From: Aphrophora alni | Taxonomy: Eukaryota; Arthropoda; Insecta; Hemiptera; Aphrophoridae | DNA length: 64,000 bases | Direction of reading: 5' to 3' | Assembly: GCA_963513935.1 (NCBI GenBank) | Contig: OY740776.1 | Span: forward strand, 8,462,724-8,526,723 | In this document: positions 1 to 10,504 of the stretch, piece after piece | Numbering within the stretch: the first letter of the stretch is position 1 | How the letters are laid out: each line of letters begins with the position of its first letter | Position numbers and translations under genes: made by a program | The notes under the pieces: model-generated | Database searches by the model: none | Told to the model about the DNA's origin: nothing | The model's input: only the letters and a program-made list of their open reading frames with translations

Positions 1-17
1 TAAACATCATAGGTGTC

Positions 18-578
18 ATGAAAACAACACCCACTGCCGCGATGGAGATCCTTCTAAGCTTGGATCCCCTACCGGTTGCAATTAAGGAGGAAGCTATGAA
101 GCTGGTCTTCAAACTACATGAGGAATACTATTTTAAAGTAGGAAACCTCAAAGGACATCTGGAAATTCTCAGAGCCACTCCTTTATTGGATATGGCTGCT
201 GCAAGTGACCAGATGAAAGTAAAAATGATTTTTGATCACAAATACAAAGTTTGCTTCCCCATTAGGGAAGACTGGACGGGAGGCACGGAATGTGTGCCGG
301 TGGACTCCCAAAAGTGGTTCACAGACAGATCCAAAATGGAAGGTGGTGTGGGGGCTGGAGTGGTGATACCAAGGTTCGAAAGACATGTGTCCCTCAGTGC
401 TGACGACACCATCTTTCAAGCAGAGGTACATGCCATCCATTTGGTGGCAAATCATCTGATCACTAAAAACCAATGCAAACAGAAAATTAGCATTATGTCG
501 GATAGTCAAGCGGCATTAAAAGCACTTCAAAGTAACAACGTAAGATCAAAGATGCTTCACGAGTGCCATCAGCCCTAA
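18..578 (+). pseudogene. LINE polyprotein fragment: RNase H, N-terminal part
   Basis: This frame carries the region after the RT and most of the RNase H fold. The first catalytic strand reads WFTDRSKMEGG, where the minus copy has the normal TDGSK, so this copy carries a G-to-R change beside the first catalytic Asp. The glutamate helix (AEVHAIHLVANHL) and the next Asp strand (IMSDSQAALKAL) follow. The frame ends at a TAA; the protein continues in another frame at 617. RNase H removes the RNA strand during target-primed reverse transcription. The first ATG is internal to the polyprotein, so it is not a real start. Confidence 0.85.
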
Positions 579-616
579 ACCAGCTGGCAGACAAGAATAA
601 AGTTCAACTTGTCTGA

Positions 617-1072
617 GTGCCAGGGCATGAGGGAATAGCAGGCAATGAGGAAGCAGATCAGCAAGCTAAACTTGGTGCATCTAAACCTTTTACAGAGCCA
701 TCTCTTATGTACGGATTTGGCCCTAGGGATTACCAGGAGGTTATTACCAACTGGGCCAACAAAGTAACCAACAGAACCTGGAATGCATTGCCGGGTCTTA
801 TACATTCCAAGATGTTCCTTAGCCCTAATAAAAAGAGAGGGAAGGTAGTGCTAAACCTAAGCAGAAGAGAGCTAAAACTCCTCTGTGGTATACTAACAGG
901 ACATATCCATTACAGGTATCACTTAAGTAAGATGGGCCTGGTGGATGATGATACTTGCAGGTACTGTGGTGAAGAGGTGGAACGCATGGAACACATCATC
1001 ATGGAGTGCCCGGCCTTATGCCTAAAAAGACATAAATTTCTAGAATTTATCTTCATTACGGAAGAAGAATAA
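617..1072 (+). pseudogene. LINE polyprotein fragment: RNase H end and C-terminal zinc motif
   Basis: The frame opens with GHEGIAGNEEADQQAKLGA, the last RNase H motif (GHxGIxGNExAD). A Cys/His cluster follows near the C terminus (CRYCGEEVERMEHIIMECP), as is common downstream of RNase H in I-group LINEs. The real coding frame would enter from upstream through a TGA at about 614, where related elements usually have Trp before VPGH. Both that TGA and the upstream frameshift are also present in the copy at 9369-10480, so the lesions predate the split of the two copies. Confidence 0.85.
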
Positions 1073-2185
1073 CTAAACCTCCCGATCAGGGGTTTGATCA
1101 ATTTTGTCAAAGACATAGATCTCTCCTGGATCCAACAAGAGGGGAGCACAAAAGATCTAATTAGATCGCAGTGCAGGAGACGTCTTTAAAACATTCTCCC
1201 CAGTCGTAATAATAAAAAAATAAAATAAATAAGTAATAATGGTCTAGACCAGATGGATGGCCAAACTTGAAAGGATTATAGTGGGGTAAATGATAGTCGC
1301 TGTTATGTTATTTTTGTTTGTTATGGTAGGAAACAGATAACAGAACCTAAAAATATTCACAAAGAGATGTTTCAAGTTTTGAACTTAGAAAAAAGGGGGA
1401 ATAGTACACAAGTATCAAAAAAACTTCTTTTTTTTCCTTCATACTACTGATAAATCTGTAATTTTTGCCGAAATGCTAACTTCCAATACCTATATGGGAA
1501 GTTTATTCTATAAAAGTTAAAATATTTTTCACTTGTTCATGGTTCATTTTCACTTTTTGACTAAAAACTACTGAACTGATAATTTTGGTAGAATAGTTAT
1601 AGTTAGTTGGTTTTCAGGATTGATGAGTGAGAAAGTTTGTGCAATGTTTATACATCGTTTATTTATATTTGGTATTTAACTGTTTATTAAAAAAGAAAAA
1701 CTGGAAGTAGTGTGATGAATTTTTCGAGTTGTTGACTTCTGGTACTACGAAATGACTGAACGGCCTGATATGTCTGAATGATAAGTGAGGATAATGGCTT
1801 TTACCCTTTTAAACATCATATTTTCTCACCACACTTCTTATCAGCCTTTAGACTGATAACAAATAACAAAAGAAAACTTTTTAGTCCCATATTTTTAGCA
1901 GAAAGTAGTCTGTATTTTCCCTGGTCTGTAATCATATATATGTCAGTCTCAATATGTGTTTCATTTCAGCTATTATTTTCCAATTATCTTATAGAAGACT
2001 TATTCCATAATATAATATGTAACATAACCTACTATTGTTTTAATTGTAAAATAACCTTAAATATATACTTATGGTTTCGTTTCAATATGTTTTGCAGTTA
2101 GTAAGACTTAATGTTGATGTGTTACAGTGCAAGGATTGATTTTTGATGTGAAAGTGTAAAAAACAGAAAAACCTTTGTCATACAG

Positions 2186-2250
2186 TGATTACTTACTTAA
2201 GACGCAGTGACATCATCTTTAGACTCTGTGCTTGGTCAACTGATATAAAG
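2186..2250 (+). other. candidate internal exon (splice signals only)
   Basis: A CAG acceptor ends at 2185 and a strong donor (AAAG|GTAAGA) starts at 2251. The 65-nt segment is open in one frame (reading ITYLRRSDIIFRLCAWSTDI). I recognise no domain. In AT-rich DNA such signals arise by chance, so this is only a flag for transcript data. Confidence 0.2.
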
Positions 2251-2732
2251 GTAAGAATTGATATTATTTATTTAAAATAAATAGTTTAGTTTTTCTATCC
2301 AAGAGTCTATTTCACAAAGTGATCAAATTTGACAAGAGCCAACTAAATATACCACATAACATGTTGTAATTTTTTATTTCCTAAATGTTTGTGCTATATT
2401 TGTCACGAACTAGAATTGAGTTTACCCTCCACTCTATGTGTCGATATAACACCATCTTTGCACTTTTTTGCACTAAAAGTTAATATCACGTATACAATTT
2501 TAGACTGCTATCTTTCTTCTCAACTTAGAATTTCTACAATCGCCGGGTCTGTTTTAGAAAAAGGATTATGGATAAATTATTGTAGCTCATCCATCAATGC
2601 CGATTTTGTTGTCAAAACATGTTTGTGAATAAATAAACATACTATTTGTGTTTTAGTTTTATTCTATCAAGTAAACGATCTCACTAGTCAAGCTCAATGT
2701 TTATAAATTAATATGAATAACTTACATTTTAG

Positions 2733-2788
2733 GATGTGGCGAGAAAGCTCCGGAAAATATGATAGTATCCTAAAATCCAGACTCAAAT
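2733..2788 (+). other. candidate internal exon (splice signals only)
   Basis: The segment lies between an acceptor (TTACATTTTAG) and a consensus donor (AAAT|GTAAGT). One frame is open through all 56 nt (MWRESSGKYDSILKSRLK). Spliced in phase to the 2186-2250 candidate it would instead stop after about ten codons. Note that the acceptor and donor flanks are partly inverted copies of one another (TTACATTTTAGGAT against ATCCTAAAAT...ATGTAAG), so this may only be a small palindrome. Confidence 0.2.
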
Positions 2789-3423
2789 GTAAGTCTGTTA
2801 TAAGACTGTTATCTATATTTTTCACTTATTGTTCACCAATAAATGATATTTATTTTCTCACATACAAATAATTTCACTAACCTGTTCCAAATATTCATTG
2901 ATATGTTTCTTTAACCCTGTTTACAAACTCATTTCTTTTCAAGTAGGTCTACATTTTAGTATGATAGGTCAGTTTTAAATAAAAACTAGTGAGTATAACT
3001 ACTAAGGCTGCGATTTAGTAAGTCAATATGATTAGTTATAATTTTGTCAAATTCATTTTTATTACAAACCTTACTTTGAAAATGTAAAATAATATTATTA
3101 CTTTTAAAAAAATAGTCACATATTGCAAATTAAATTGAAACATTTAACTAATTACAAATTTGTTTATTTCCACATATTATGTTGTATAAAAATGTTAATA
3201 ATAAAAAAAGACTAATAATAGCATGTAATTAACAGATTAGGTTTAGCAAGAATCATCACAAATAGGTTAGGTGGTTATATACAGGTGTTTCTGCTTAAAA
3301 GGTTAGTTGAGTTATTGACAAAAAACTGAAAACATAATTTCTTGGTAGTTGTTACAACACCCAAGATTAGGTTAGAAGCAACATTTTAAATTATAAAAAA
3401 GTTTTCCGTTACTCTATGATTGT

Positions 3424-3640
3424 ACCTCTATTAAGTTAGCCCCCCCACCAGCGCTAAATAAGTTCTAAACATAATTAAAATTAGGTGCTAATTAGGTGCC
3501 GAAGTCCGAAATTAGGTGCTCAAACCATTTGGCAGAAAATTAAATTTATAATGGGGGGGGCTGACTTAACATAAGCTGCACCCTCATATAAAAAAAATAT
3601 AATTAGAAAAAAAACAAATGTGTAATAATTTGAAGTTTAA
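3424..3640 (+). repeat. left terminal inverted repeat
   Basis: Pairs with 5395-5610. It includes a C-run next to CACCAGCGCTAAATAAG, repeated AATTAGGTGC words, and a TATGAGGGTGC region seen inverted on both sides. Confidence 0.8.
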
Positions 3641-4513
3641 GTCCGAAATCCTGCCAAACGGAACTAGCACCTAATTCGGCGTTTAGATATCTTAACATAA
3701 TATTAATTAATGAATATTTTGATACCAATAACCCTCGAGCACCTAATTTTTTTATTGCACTTTACTCTTGTACGACGGTAGACGCGACCGATGTTTAAGT
3801 CCGAAATCCTGCCAAACGGAACGAGCACCTAATTCGATGATGTTTAGATATCTTAACATAATATTAATCAAGGAATATTTAGACAAAAATAAAATTTATT
3901 GCAAATTAACTTCATATAATAATATATATTGCCAATAACTGTAAATCTTCAATGACTCTATGCAGTCTTACGCCACTTGGTATACTAAACCACAAAAGAT
4001 GCATGCAGTATTTAACGCCATAAGTACCCTGCTAAACGTAGTTCTTCAGCAATATTTAAAATTCGGTTACTTTTCTTAAGCATCTCGCGCGCACGCACAA
4101 ACACACACACACAAAGGAAAGTATATATTGTATGATATATCTAAAATTTACCTTCAATGTCCATGCTTCTTGAATTTTGGCTCATCGCACAATCCGTACA
4201 CTTAATATTTAAGAAATGTGCACTCTGCCACAGCGAAAAAAAAACTGAGCAATATTTCGTCAAACTCTGCTTCTTTCCACGTTAGCTTAGGTCACTAAAC
4301 TTATTCTAGGTATACTGTTTGATCTTTACCGTCACAAAACCTTTGTCGCGTGTATCGGTTCGTGGTTAAACCTGTGGCGCAAAAAAAGGACAGGCTCGGA
4401 TGGGATATCACATGTCATCCGATATCTGTTTGTTCTTTTTTTTGGACTTGCGAGACCGACCACCATTTTTAAGTTTCATATTCGTCAAAAGTAAAATCTT
4501 TATTCCTATTAGA

Positions 4514-4556
4514 CCCTTATAGCTATTACAACAACAAAGTTGTCATCTTCAGAGGG
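4514..4556 (-). ncRNA. hammerhead-ribozyme-like motif, probably inactive (left arm)
   Basis: Read on the minus strand, CCCT is followed by CTGAAGA (consensus CUGANGA), one extra T, and a 6-bp stem (GACAAC / GTTGTT) with a TTT loop. Then comes GTAA where the consensus has GAAA, a self-complementary ATAGCTAT as stem III, an A at the cleavage position, and AGGG pairing with the initial CCCT. Every helix of a type I hammerhead with palindromic stem III is in place. The one departure in the core is GAA to GUA, at a residue needed for cleavage, so I infer a decayed ribozyme. Confidence 0.45.
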
Positions 4557-4680
4557 AATCTTAACAAAGACTAAATTAAAACTATTTACAACTAAAGTGA
4601 CCAGTTTCCCTACCCCACTCTTCTGGTGCATTGACCTAATAAATAATAGGGTTGAAAGTTCAAACACATTTGTTAAGATT

Positions 4681-4723
4681 CCCTCTGAAGATGACAACTT
4701 TGTTATTGTAATAGCTATAAGGA
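4681..4723 (+). ncRNA. hammerhead-ribozyme-like motif, probably inactive (right arm)
   Basis: This is the inverted partner of 4514-4556 with the same order of parts. Stem II is GACAAC / GTTATT and stem III is again ATAGCTAT. Stem I is weaker because AGGG has become AGGA. The GTAA in place of GAAA is shared by both arms, so it predates the inversion. Confidence 0.4.
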
Positions 4724-5394
4724 TCTAATAGGAATAAACATTTTACTTTTGACAAAAGTTTGTTTTTTGTTATTTTGTTTATTCCCAAGTGTGGTAAGGG
4801 ACTTTTCATGTTATGCAGGATTTTGGAATTAAACTTCGGTCGCGTCTACCGCCGTACAAGAGTAAAATGCTAAAAAAAATTAGGTGCTCGAGAGTTATTG
4901 GTGTCAAAATATTCCTTGATTAATATTATGTTAAGATATCTAAACGCCGAATTAGGTGCTCGTTCCGTTTGGCAGGATTTCGAACTTAAACGTCGGTCGC
5001 GCCTACCGACGTACAAGAGTCAAGTGCTATAAAAAAATTAGGTGCTCGAGAGTTATTGGTGTCAAAATATTCCTTGATTAATAGGCTATTATGTTAAAAT
5101 ATCTAAACGTCGAATTAGGTTCTCGTTCCGTTTGGCAGGATTTCGGACTTAAACATCGGTCGCATCTACCGCCGTACAAGAGTCAAGTGCTATAAAAAAA
5201 TTAGGTGCTCGAGAGTTATTGGTGTCAAAATATTCCTTTATTAATATTATGTTTAGATATCTAAACGTCGAATTAGGTGCTCGTTCCGTTTGGCAGGATT
5301 TCGGACTTAAACGTCGATCGCGCCTAGTTGCCGTACAAGTGTAAAGTGGTATAAAAAAAATATATTCTGTATATATCTTAACGGTTTCTGAGAG

Positions 5395-5610
5395 CACCTA
5401 ATTATTACACATTTGTTTTTTTTCTAATTATATTATTTTTATATGAGGGTGCAGCTTATGTTAAGTCAGCCCCCCCATTATAAATTAAATTTTCTGCCAA
5501 ACGGTTTGAGCACCTAATTTCGGACTTCGGCACCTAATTAGCACCTAATTTTAATTATGGTTAGAACTTATTTAGCGCTGGTGGGGGGGGGGGGCTAACT
5601 TAATAGAGGT
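5395..5610 (-). repeat. right terminal inverted repeat
   Basis: Inverted partner of 3424-3640. It carries a longer G-run (about 13) where the left end has seven Cs, so the poly-C tract differs between otherwise similar termini. Confidence 0.8.
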
Positions 5611-5619
5611 TATGATTGT

Positions 5620-6209
5620 ATACTGTTTGATAGTATAACATGATTTAAAACAGCAAATCCATAGCAGATACAATATCCACAATCCTTGATGTAAAACCAA
5701 GAAACCACATGGCCTGTCATAAATCAGTTTATTAATTAGATAAAGACACTATATTTTTTATCACATTTTTTAGAAAAACATTCTTTGTTGAAATATTCGA
5801 GATCACAAATGCAATAGTGGCAATAAGTAGAACACGAGTAGGCCTATACGTTTGATGAGCTGTTAGGTAATATTCTGGTAATTTGAATTGATTGTCATAG
5901 AAACGGTTTGTTATTGTCTAACTTTAGTTTAATACTACTTGCTTGTCCTAAAACAATAACCTAAACAACCACCAATATTATATCTAACAGCTGATTAAGT
6001 GTGCAAGTTCAATTTATTGCAATAATTACATTGTGATAATTCTTTCCTTCATTACCTAACCTCTAGAATGAATTTTGAAAATCTAGTATCATCACCAGTA
6101 GAGGGGAAAGGCCAGTTTGGCAGGAGGTTGAGCGGGGTCCCCCAAAATTTGAACACCCCGTAAATGATAAAAATCGGTGTGCTTAATTAAGACCACATGT
6201 CAGAAGTGA
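5620..6209. other. AT-rich spacer, nothing recognised
   Basis: No frame, terminus or tandem unit can be supported here. Confidence 0.5.
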
Positions 6210-6565
6210 AAACTGATTATTAGTTTTACAATGTATGAACGTGTGAGAATGTTTGTACAATATTTTTGGCTGATTATTAGTTTTATTCAATGTATGTATG
6301 TGTGAAACGTTTATACAATATTTTTGCACCATTAGGGTATTAGTTTTACTATATTTGTGTTTGAGAAAGTTTGTGCAATATTTTAACACTGATTATTAGA
6401 TTTTACTAAAATTATTGGGTGTGTGAGAAAGTTTGTGCAATATTTTTGACAAATTATTAGTTTTAGTATGTGTATGTGTGAGAAAGTTTGTGCAACATTT
6501 TTTTCACCACTTAAGGTATTAGTTTTACAATATATGTGTTTGAGAAAGTTTGTGCAATTCTTTTA
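6210..6565 (+). repeat. imperfect tandem repeat, about 60-70 bp x 6
   Basis: Diverged units alternate ATTATTAGTTTTAC with GAGAAAGTTTGTGCAATATT. The second word is the dispersed motif seen at 1628 and, inverted, near 60890. Confidence 0.7.
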
Positions 6566-6751
6566 TAATGATTATCCATGCTGCCCTGTCTACTTGATTT
6601 AATTTACCCATGAAATTTGACATTACGTGAAATTGCACATTTTTTACCCAGGCAAAAAGTGCCCAATTTACCAATAGAAGTTTTCACTTTAAAAAGTTTG
6701 AACATTATAATAAATATTATATTTGTAATTTCTATTTTAATTTTTTTTCAG

Positions 6752-6780
6752 ATTCACAATATTCATCATGGAGGACATCA
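6752..6780 (+). other. candidate 29-nt exon with a start codon
   Basis: A long pyrimidine tract and CAG acceptor end at 6751, and a GTAAGA donor begins at 6781. The segment contains ATCATGGAGGACATCA, an ATG in good context giving M-E-D-I with one base left over. That base would join in phase to the coding remnant starting at 8807. No transcript evidence is available. Confidence 0.25.
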
Positions 6781-7309
6781 GTAAGAAAAAAGTATAAGTT
6801 ATTAAAAGACTAAAAAGTGTTATTAAAAAATACTGCAAGTGCTAATATTTCATGTATGTTATTTTAAAACAATATTTTCTATGCATTTAGAAATGTATGA
6901 ATTGTTTGTTACATAAATATTTTTTATTAAAATAATGTAGGTGTTTTTAGCAGTTCTTCTTCCACATAAAGTCAATTTTGAGGTTATGTTTCTTTAAGAT
7001 TGATGTCTCCTCAACTGCTAAACTAGTAGATGCTCCACAGTTCATTTTGTGAACTAATTTCCCCCTCCACTATTTATTTAGATTGACACAGCACAGCTGA
7101 TTAGAAAACAGCTGAGACAACATCTCTTTTAAAGAAAACATAACCTCAAAATTGACAATCTTACTTTGCCACAACTGTATCAATTTTTTGTGTCTTTTTA
7201 AAAGTATCAGGAGAATATAATGTTATAGAGGTTTAAATATTTCAATACCAATAGACCTCCTAACAACTTCTATTCACTGGATAACATGTTTCTTGTTTCA
7301 CTGAAAAAA

Positions 7310-7850
7310 TTTATGCCCCGTTAAATATTTAACCAGCGGTTAAGTTTTCACAGCGAGACAGAAAATTTTTCTTGTTACACTGAGAAAAACTTAACGGTCG
7401 GTTAAGTTTTCACAGTGAGACAGGAAAATTTTCTTGTTACACTGAGAAAACTTAACGGTCGGTTAAGTTTTCACAGTGACAGGAAAATTTTCTTGTTACA
7501 CTGAGAAAAACTTAACGGTCGGTTAAGTTTTCACAGTGAGACAGGAAAATTTTATTGTTACACTGAGAAAAACTTAACGGCAGTTAAGTTTTCATAGCGA
7601 GACAGGACAATTTTCTCTTTACACTGAGAAAAACTTAACGGTCGGTTAAGTTTTCACAGTGAGACAGGAAAATTTTCTTGTTACACTGAGAAAAACTTAA
7701 CGGCCGGTTAAGTTTTCACAGTGAGACAGGACAATTTTCTTTATACTGAGAAAAACTTAACGGTTGGTTAAGTTTTCACAGCGAGACAGGACAATTTTCT
7801 TGTTACACTGAGAAAAACTTAACGGTCTGTTAAATATTTAACAGAACCTA
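7310..7850 (+). repeat. 61-62 bp tandem repeat, about 8 copies, each with a hairpin
   Basis: CTTAAC with its following spacer recurs at 7390, 7451, 7511, 7573, 7633, 7695, 7755 and 7817. Each monomer holds the inverted pair AAAACTTAAC / GTTAAGTTTT around about five bases. The array is bordered on both sides by the palindrome GTTAAATATTTAAC (about 7320 and 7830), so the array appears to have grown inside a single original unit. Confidence 0.85.
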
Positions 7851-7864
7851 TTTCAATCAATACT

Positions 7865-8225
7865 AAAATAAATTTTCATGTTAAGGAAGTGCTGCACTCT
7901 TAAGGCAAATTTACTAAGCTTATAACTTTCTGAGATGAAATAATTTTTTATCTTCAAGGAGGTGCTGCGATCTACCAGAATTATTCTATAACATTCTAAC
8001 TAAGGTAACTTGTCTTTTGAAGATTTTCTTCTGAAATTTAAAAAATAAAATTTTCAATGTCAAGGAAGTTCTGTGCTCTATGAAAACAACTAAGCAATAG
8101 GTACCATGTAAATTTTTTTTTTGTTATGGAAAGTGCTGCCTTTTACCAGACAACAAACTAAGCAATAACTTTCTCAGTTTTTATGGCTGGGAAGTACAGC
8201 ACTATACATTTCTTGCAAAATGTTG
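7865..8225 (+). repeat. decayed tandem repeat, about 75-100 bp units
   Basis: Words such as TTAAGGAAGTGCTGC, CTACCAGA and AACTAAGCAATAACTTTCT recur about four to five times with strong divergence. Confidence 0.5.
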
Positions 8226-8806
8226 CTGACTGCAAGACAACTTTTTTTTGTAGGAAACAGGAAATGTTGCAGGAATAATTTAATAAATTTAAAAAAGCAT
8301 TTTTTGTTATTTTAAATATATTTATTTATTAAACAATTTTTATGATTACAATATTGCAAATGTTATTCTTCCTAGTACATACAATGATTGGTAAATAATA
8401 ATTGTTTATATACATCTCACTATATATAACCACTTGTAGTTAATTAAACAATTGACATAAAACTATATAATTTTTGTTTCGCCACTATCATAAAACCAAA
8501 CACAACACTGAACTCTTGTTTACATATGTGTAACACATCGTATCTTCTGAAACAAACAAATAGAGAAATATAAGAAAATCTTGAAATACATTAAAATAAA
8601 CAAGGTAAAAACATTGTAGGCTACCATTATACATTAAACTAAATAAACAAACAAATGCTATTCATAGGTTTTAGATTTTTCAGGAGTGTTACCTTAAAAA
8701 AGTAACACTCTTGACTTGAAAGTAACACTCCTGCCTTTAGTGATTACATTATCACCTTACTGGTTTTTCTTATCTATGTAATATAAATTCTACTTTAATG
8801 AAACAG

Positions 8807-9225
8807 TATTAAGGTACAAATCGAAATGTGTCAGAGAAAACATAAAGTTAAAAAAACAAATAAATGTCTGCTCTAGAAGAAATGATCATAAAAGAAAAAG
8901 AAAAACCAAAAAGTATAAAAAAAGACTTCAAAGGCTGAATAAAGCACAAGAATCGAAACTTAACCTAACACCTGAAAATGAATTGACGCCAAACTCTAAA
9001 ACGAAAAAAAAAAGCTTAATGATTTGCACAACGACTTGAGAAATTCAAGCACTAGGAGAAAGAGATTTCTATTGATGAAATCCCCTGTGGCTAGGACCTT
9101 AAGATTCCATAATGCAATGGTGACAACAATTAAAAAATCATACGGCCAGACAAAATCAGAAACTAAGAAACATCATATTAGTTAAGCACTTTCCTCAGAG
9201 CTGATACATCGTTACAGGCTTCGGA
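8807..9225 (+). pseudogene. broken lysine-rich coding sequence, interrupted by a LINE
   Basis: From about 8782 one frame is open to the A10 run at 9004-9013, and after a one-base shift a second frame continues. The product is very basic (KRKRKTKKYKKRL near 8890-8925), likely coiled coil, with later segments SPVARTLRFHNAMVTTIKKS and, after an in-frame TAA at 9183, ALSSELIHRYRLR. The frame ends where the minus-strand LINE begins (about 9226). The order basic coil, then TP-S-K-T, then LRFHNAMV-IK, then a short RYRL end recalls an uncharacterised multi-copy insect and cnidarian protein family; that is from memory and unconfirmed. A CAG acceptor at 8804-8806 would splice in phase from the ATG segment at 6752-6780. 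Lesions: one frameshift (or an assembly error in the A-run), one stop and one insertion. Confidence 0.45.
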
Positions 9226-9368
9226 TTATTATTAAGACTGGGGAGAGTGTTTTAAAGACGCCTCCTGCACTGCGACCTAATTAGATCTTTTGTGCTCCCC
9301 TCTTGTTGGATCCAGGAGAGATCTATGTCTTTGACAAAATTGATCAAACCCCTGATCGGGAGGTTTAG

Positions 9369-9824
9369 TTATTCTTCTTCCGAAATGAGAATAAATTCTA
9401 GAAATTTATGTCTTTTTAGGCATAAGGCCGGGCACTCCATGATGATGTGTTCCATGCGTTCCACCTCTTCACCACAGTACCTGCACGTATCATCATCCAC
9501 CAGGCCCATCTTACTTAAGTGATACCTGTAATGGTGATGTCCTGTTAGTATACCACAGAGGAGTTTTAGCTCTCTTCTGCTTAGGTTTAGCACTACCTTC
9601 CCTCTCTTTTTATTAGGGCTAAGGAACTTCTTGGAATTTATAAGACCCGGCAATGCATTCCAGGTTCTGTTGGTTACTTTGTTGGCCCAGTTGGTAATAA
9701 CCTCCTGGTAATCCCTAGGGCCAAATCCGTACATAGGAGATGTCCCTGTAAAGGGTTTAGATGCACCAAGTTTAGCTTGCTGATCTGCTTCCTCATTGCC
9801 TGCTATTCCCTCATGCCCTGGCAC
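9369..9824 (-). pseudogene. LINE ORF2, RNase H end and zinc motif
   Basis: Counterpart of 617-1072, differing at a few residues. It keeps GHEGIAGNEEAD and the CRYCGEEVERMEHIIMECP cluster. The same TGA lies just upstream of VPGH. Confidence 0.85.
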
Positions 9825-9862
9825 TCAGACAAGTTCAACTTTATTCTTGTCTGCCAGCTGGT

Positions 9863-10480
9863 TTAGGGCTGATGGCACTCGTGAAGCATCTTTGATCTTA
9901 AGTTGTTACTTTGAAGTGCTTTTAATGCCGCTTGACTATCCGACATAATGCTAATTTTCTGTTTGCATTGGTTTTTAGTGATCAGATGATTTGCCACCAA
10001 ATGGATGGCATGTACCTCTACTTGAAAGATGGTGGCGTCAGCACTGAGGGACACATGTCTTTTGAACATTGGTCCCACCACTCCTGCCCCCACACCACCT
10101 TCCATTTTGGATCCGTCTGTGAACCACTTTTGGGAGTCCGCCGGCACACATTCCGTGCCTCCCGTCCAGTCTCCCCTAATGGGGAAACGAACTTTGTATT
10201 TGTGATCAAAAATCATTTTTACTTTCATCTGGTCACTTGCAGCAGCCATATCCAATAAAGGAGTGGCTCTGAGAATTTCCAGATTTCCTTTGAGGTTTCC
10301 TACTTTAAAATAGTATTCCTTATGTAGTTTGAGGACCAGCTCCATAGCTTCCTTCTTAATTGCAACCGGTAGGGGATCCAAGTCTAGAAGGATCTCCATC
10401 GCGGCAGTGGGTGTTGTTTTCATGGCACCTATGATGGTTAGGCATGCTAGTCTTTGCACTTTAGCCAACTTTGCTTGCAT
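9863..10480 (-). pseudogene. LINE ORF2, RT C-terminus and RNase H
   Basis: It opens with the post-RT linker (KLAKVQRLACLTIIGAMKTT), typical of I-group LINEs between RT and RNase H. Motifs WFTDGSKMEGG, EVHAIHLVANHL and IMSDSQAALKAL follow, so here the catalytic residues are intact. The frame stops at the same HECHQP-stop as copy A. Confidence 0.85.
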
Positions 10481-10504
10481 GGTACTTTGGTCTACCTTCC
10501 TCCA

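Larger units (their letters stand above)
1..1235 (+). mobile_element. I/LOA-like LINE, 3' end (copy A)
   Basis: This is the 3' part of a non-LTR retrotransposon that enters from the left edge of the window. It encodes the end of the polyprotein: the RNase H domain, then a C-terminal Cys/His segment. It closes with a short UTR and an AT-rich tail that begins with TAA repeats near 1208. The same sequence occurs in inverted orientation at 9226-14110. The two copies align up to the TAA-type tail and then diverge, which sets the 3' boundary near 1210-1235. An RNase H domain plus a TAA-repeat tail fits the I superfamily; the exact clade is not certain. Confidence 0.85.
1236..3414. other. AT-rich stretch, no clear gene
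   Basis: No transposon protein or long reading frame is recognisable. Near 1628 there is one copy of GAGAAAGTTTGTGCAAT, a motif that recurs in the array at 6210-6565 and, inverted, near 60890. Two short segments with good splice signals are listed separately (2186-2250 and 2733-2788). Confidence 0.5.
4483..4756. repeat. inner inverted repeat inside the fold-back element
   Basis: About 80 bp at 4483-4563 returns inverted at 4670-4756, around a spacer of about 107 bp. Each arm runs from GTCAAAAGTAAAAT through TTCCTATTAGA to the CTGAAGA motif. The outward-facing arrangement resembles the inverted end pieces of Penelope-like retroelements; no protein remains to prove it. Confidence 0.7.
3424..5610. 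mobile_element. Mutator-like or fold-back DNA element, non-autonomous
   Basis: The ends are inverted copies: the left end starts ACCTCTATTAAGTTAGCCC and the right end is its reverse complement. Similarity extends about 215 bp inward on each side (3424-3640 and 5395-5610). Just inside lie subterminal tandem units of about 158 bp: roughly two on the left (from 3638) and three to four in opposite orientation on the right (to 5320). All carry the word AATTAGGTGC, about 15 times over both strands. No transposase is present, so movement would need an enzyme in trans. A second inverted repeat at 4483-4756 is not centred on the outer one and is probably a nested insertion or capture. Confidence 0.75.
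3415..5619. repeat. 9-bp target-site duplication around the fold-back element
   Basis: TATGATTGT occurs at 3415-3423 and again at 5611-5619, directly outside the inverted termini. The following A matches too, so the duplication could be read as 10 bp. A 9-10 bp duplication is typical of Mutator-like and fold-back elements. Confidence 0.75.

Noticed and set aside
4509..4728. Two mirror frames starting MSSSEGILT on opposite strands
   Set aside because: They come from the two arms of the inner inverted repeat.
9932..10258. Plus-strand frame of 108 codons opposite the LINE
   Set aside because: Antisense shadow of the RNase H frame; its equivalent occurs at 183-509.
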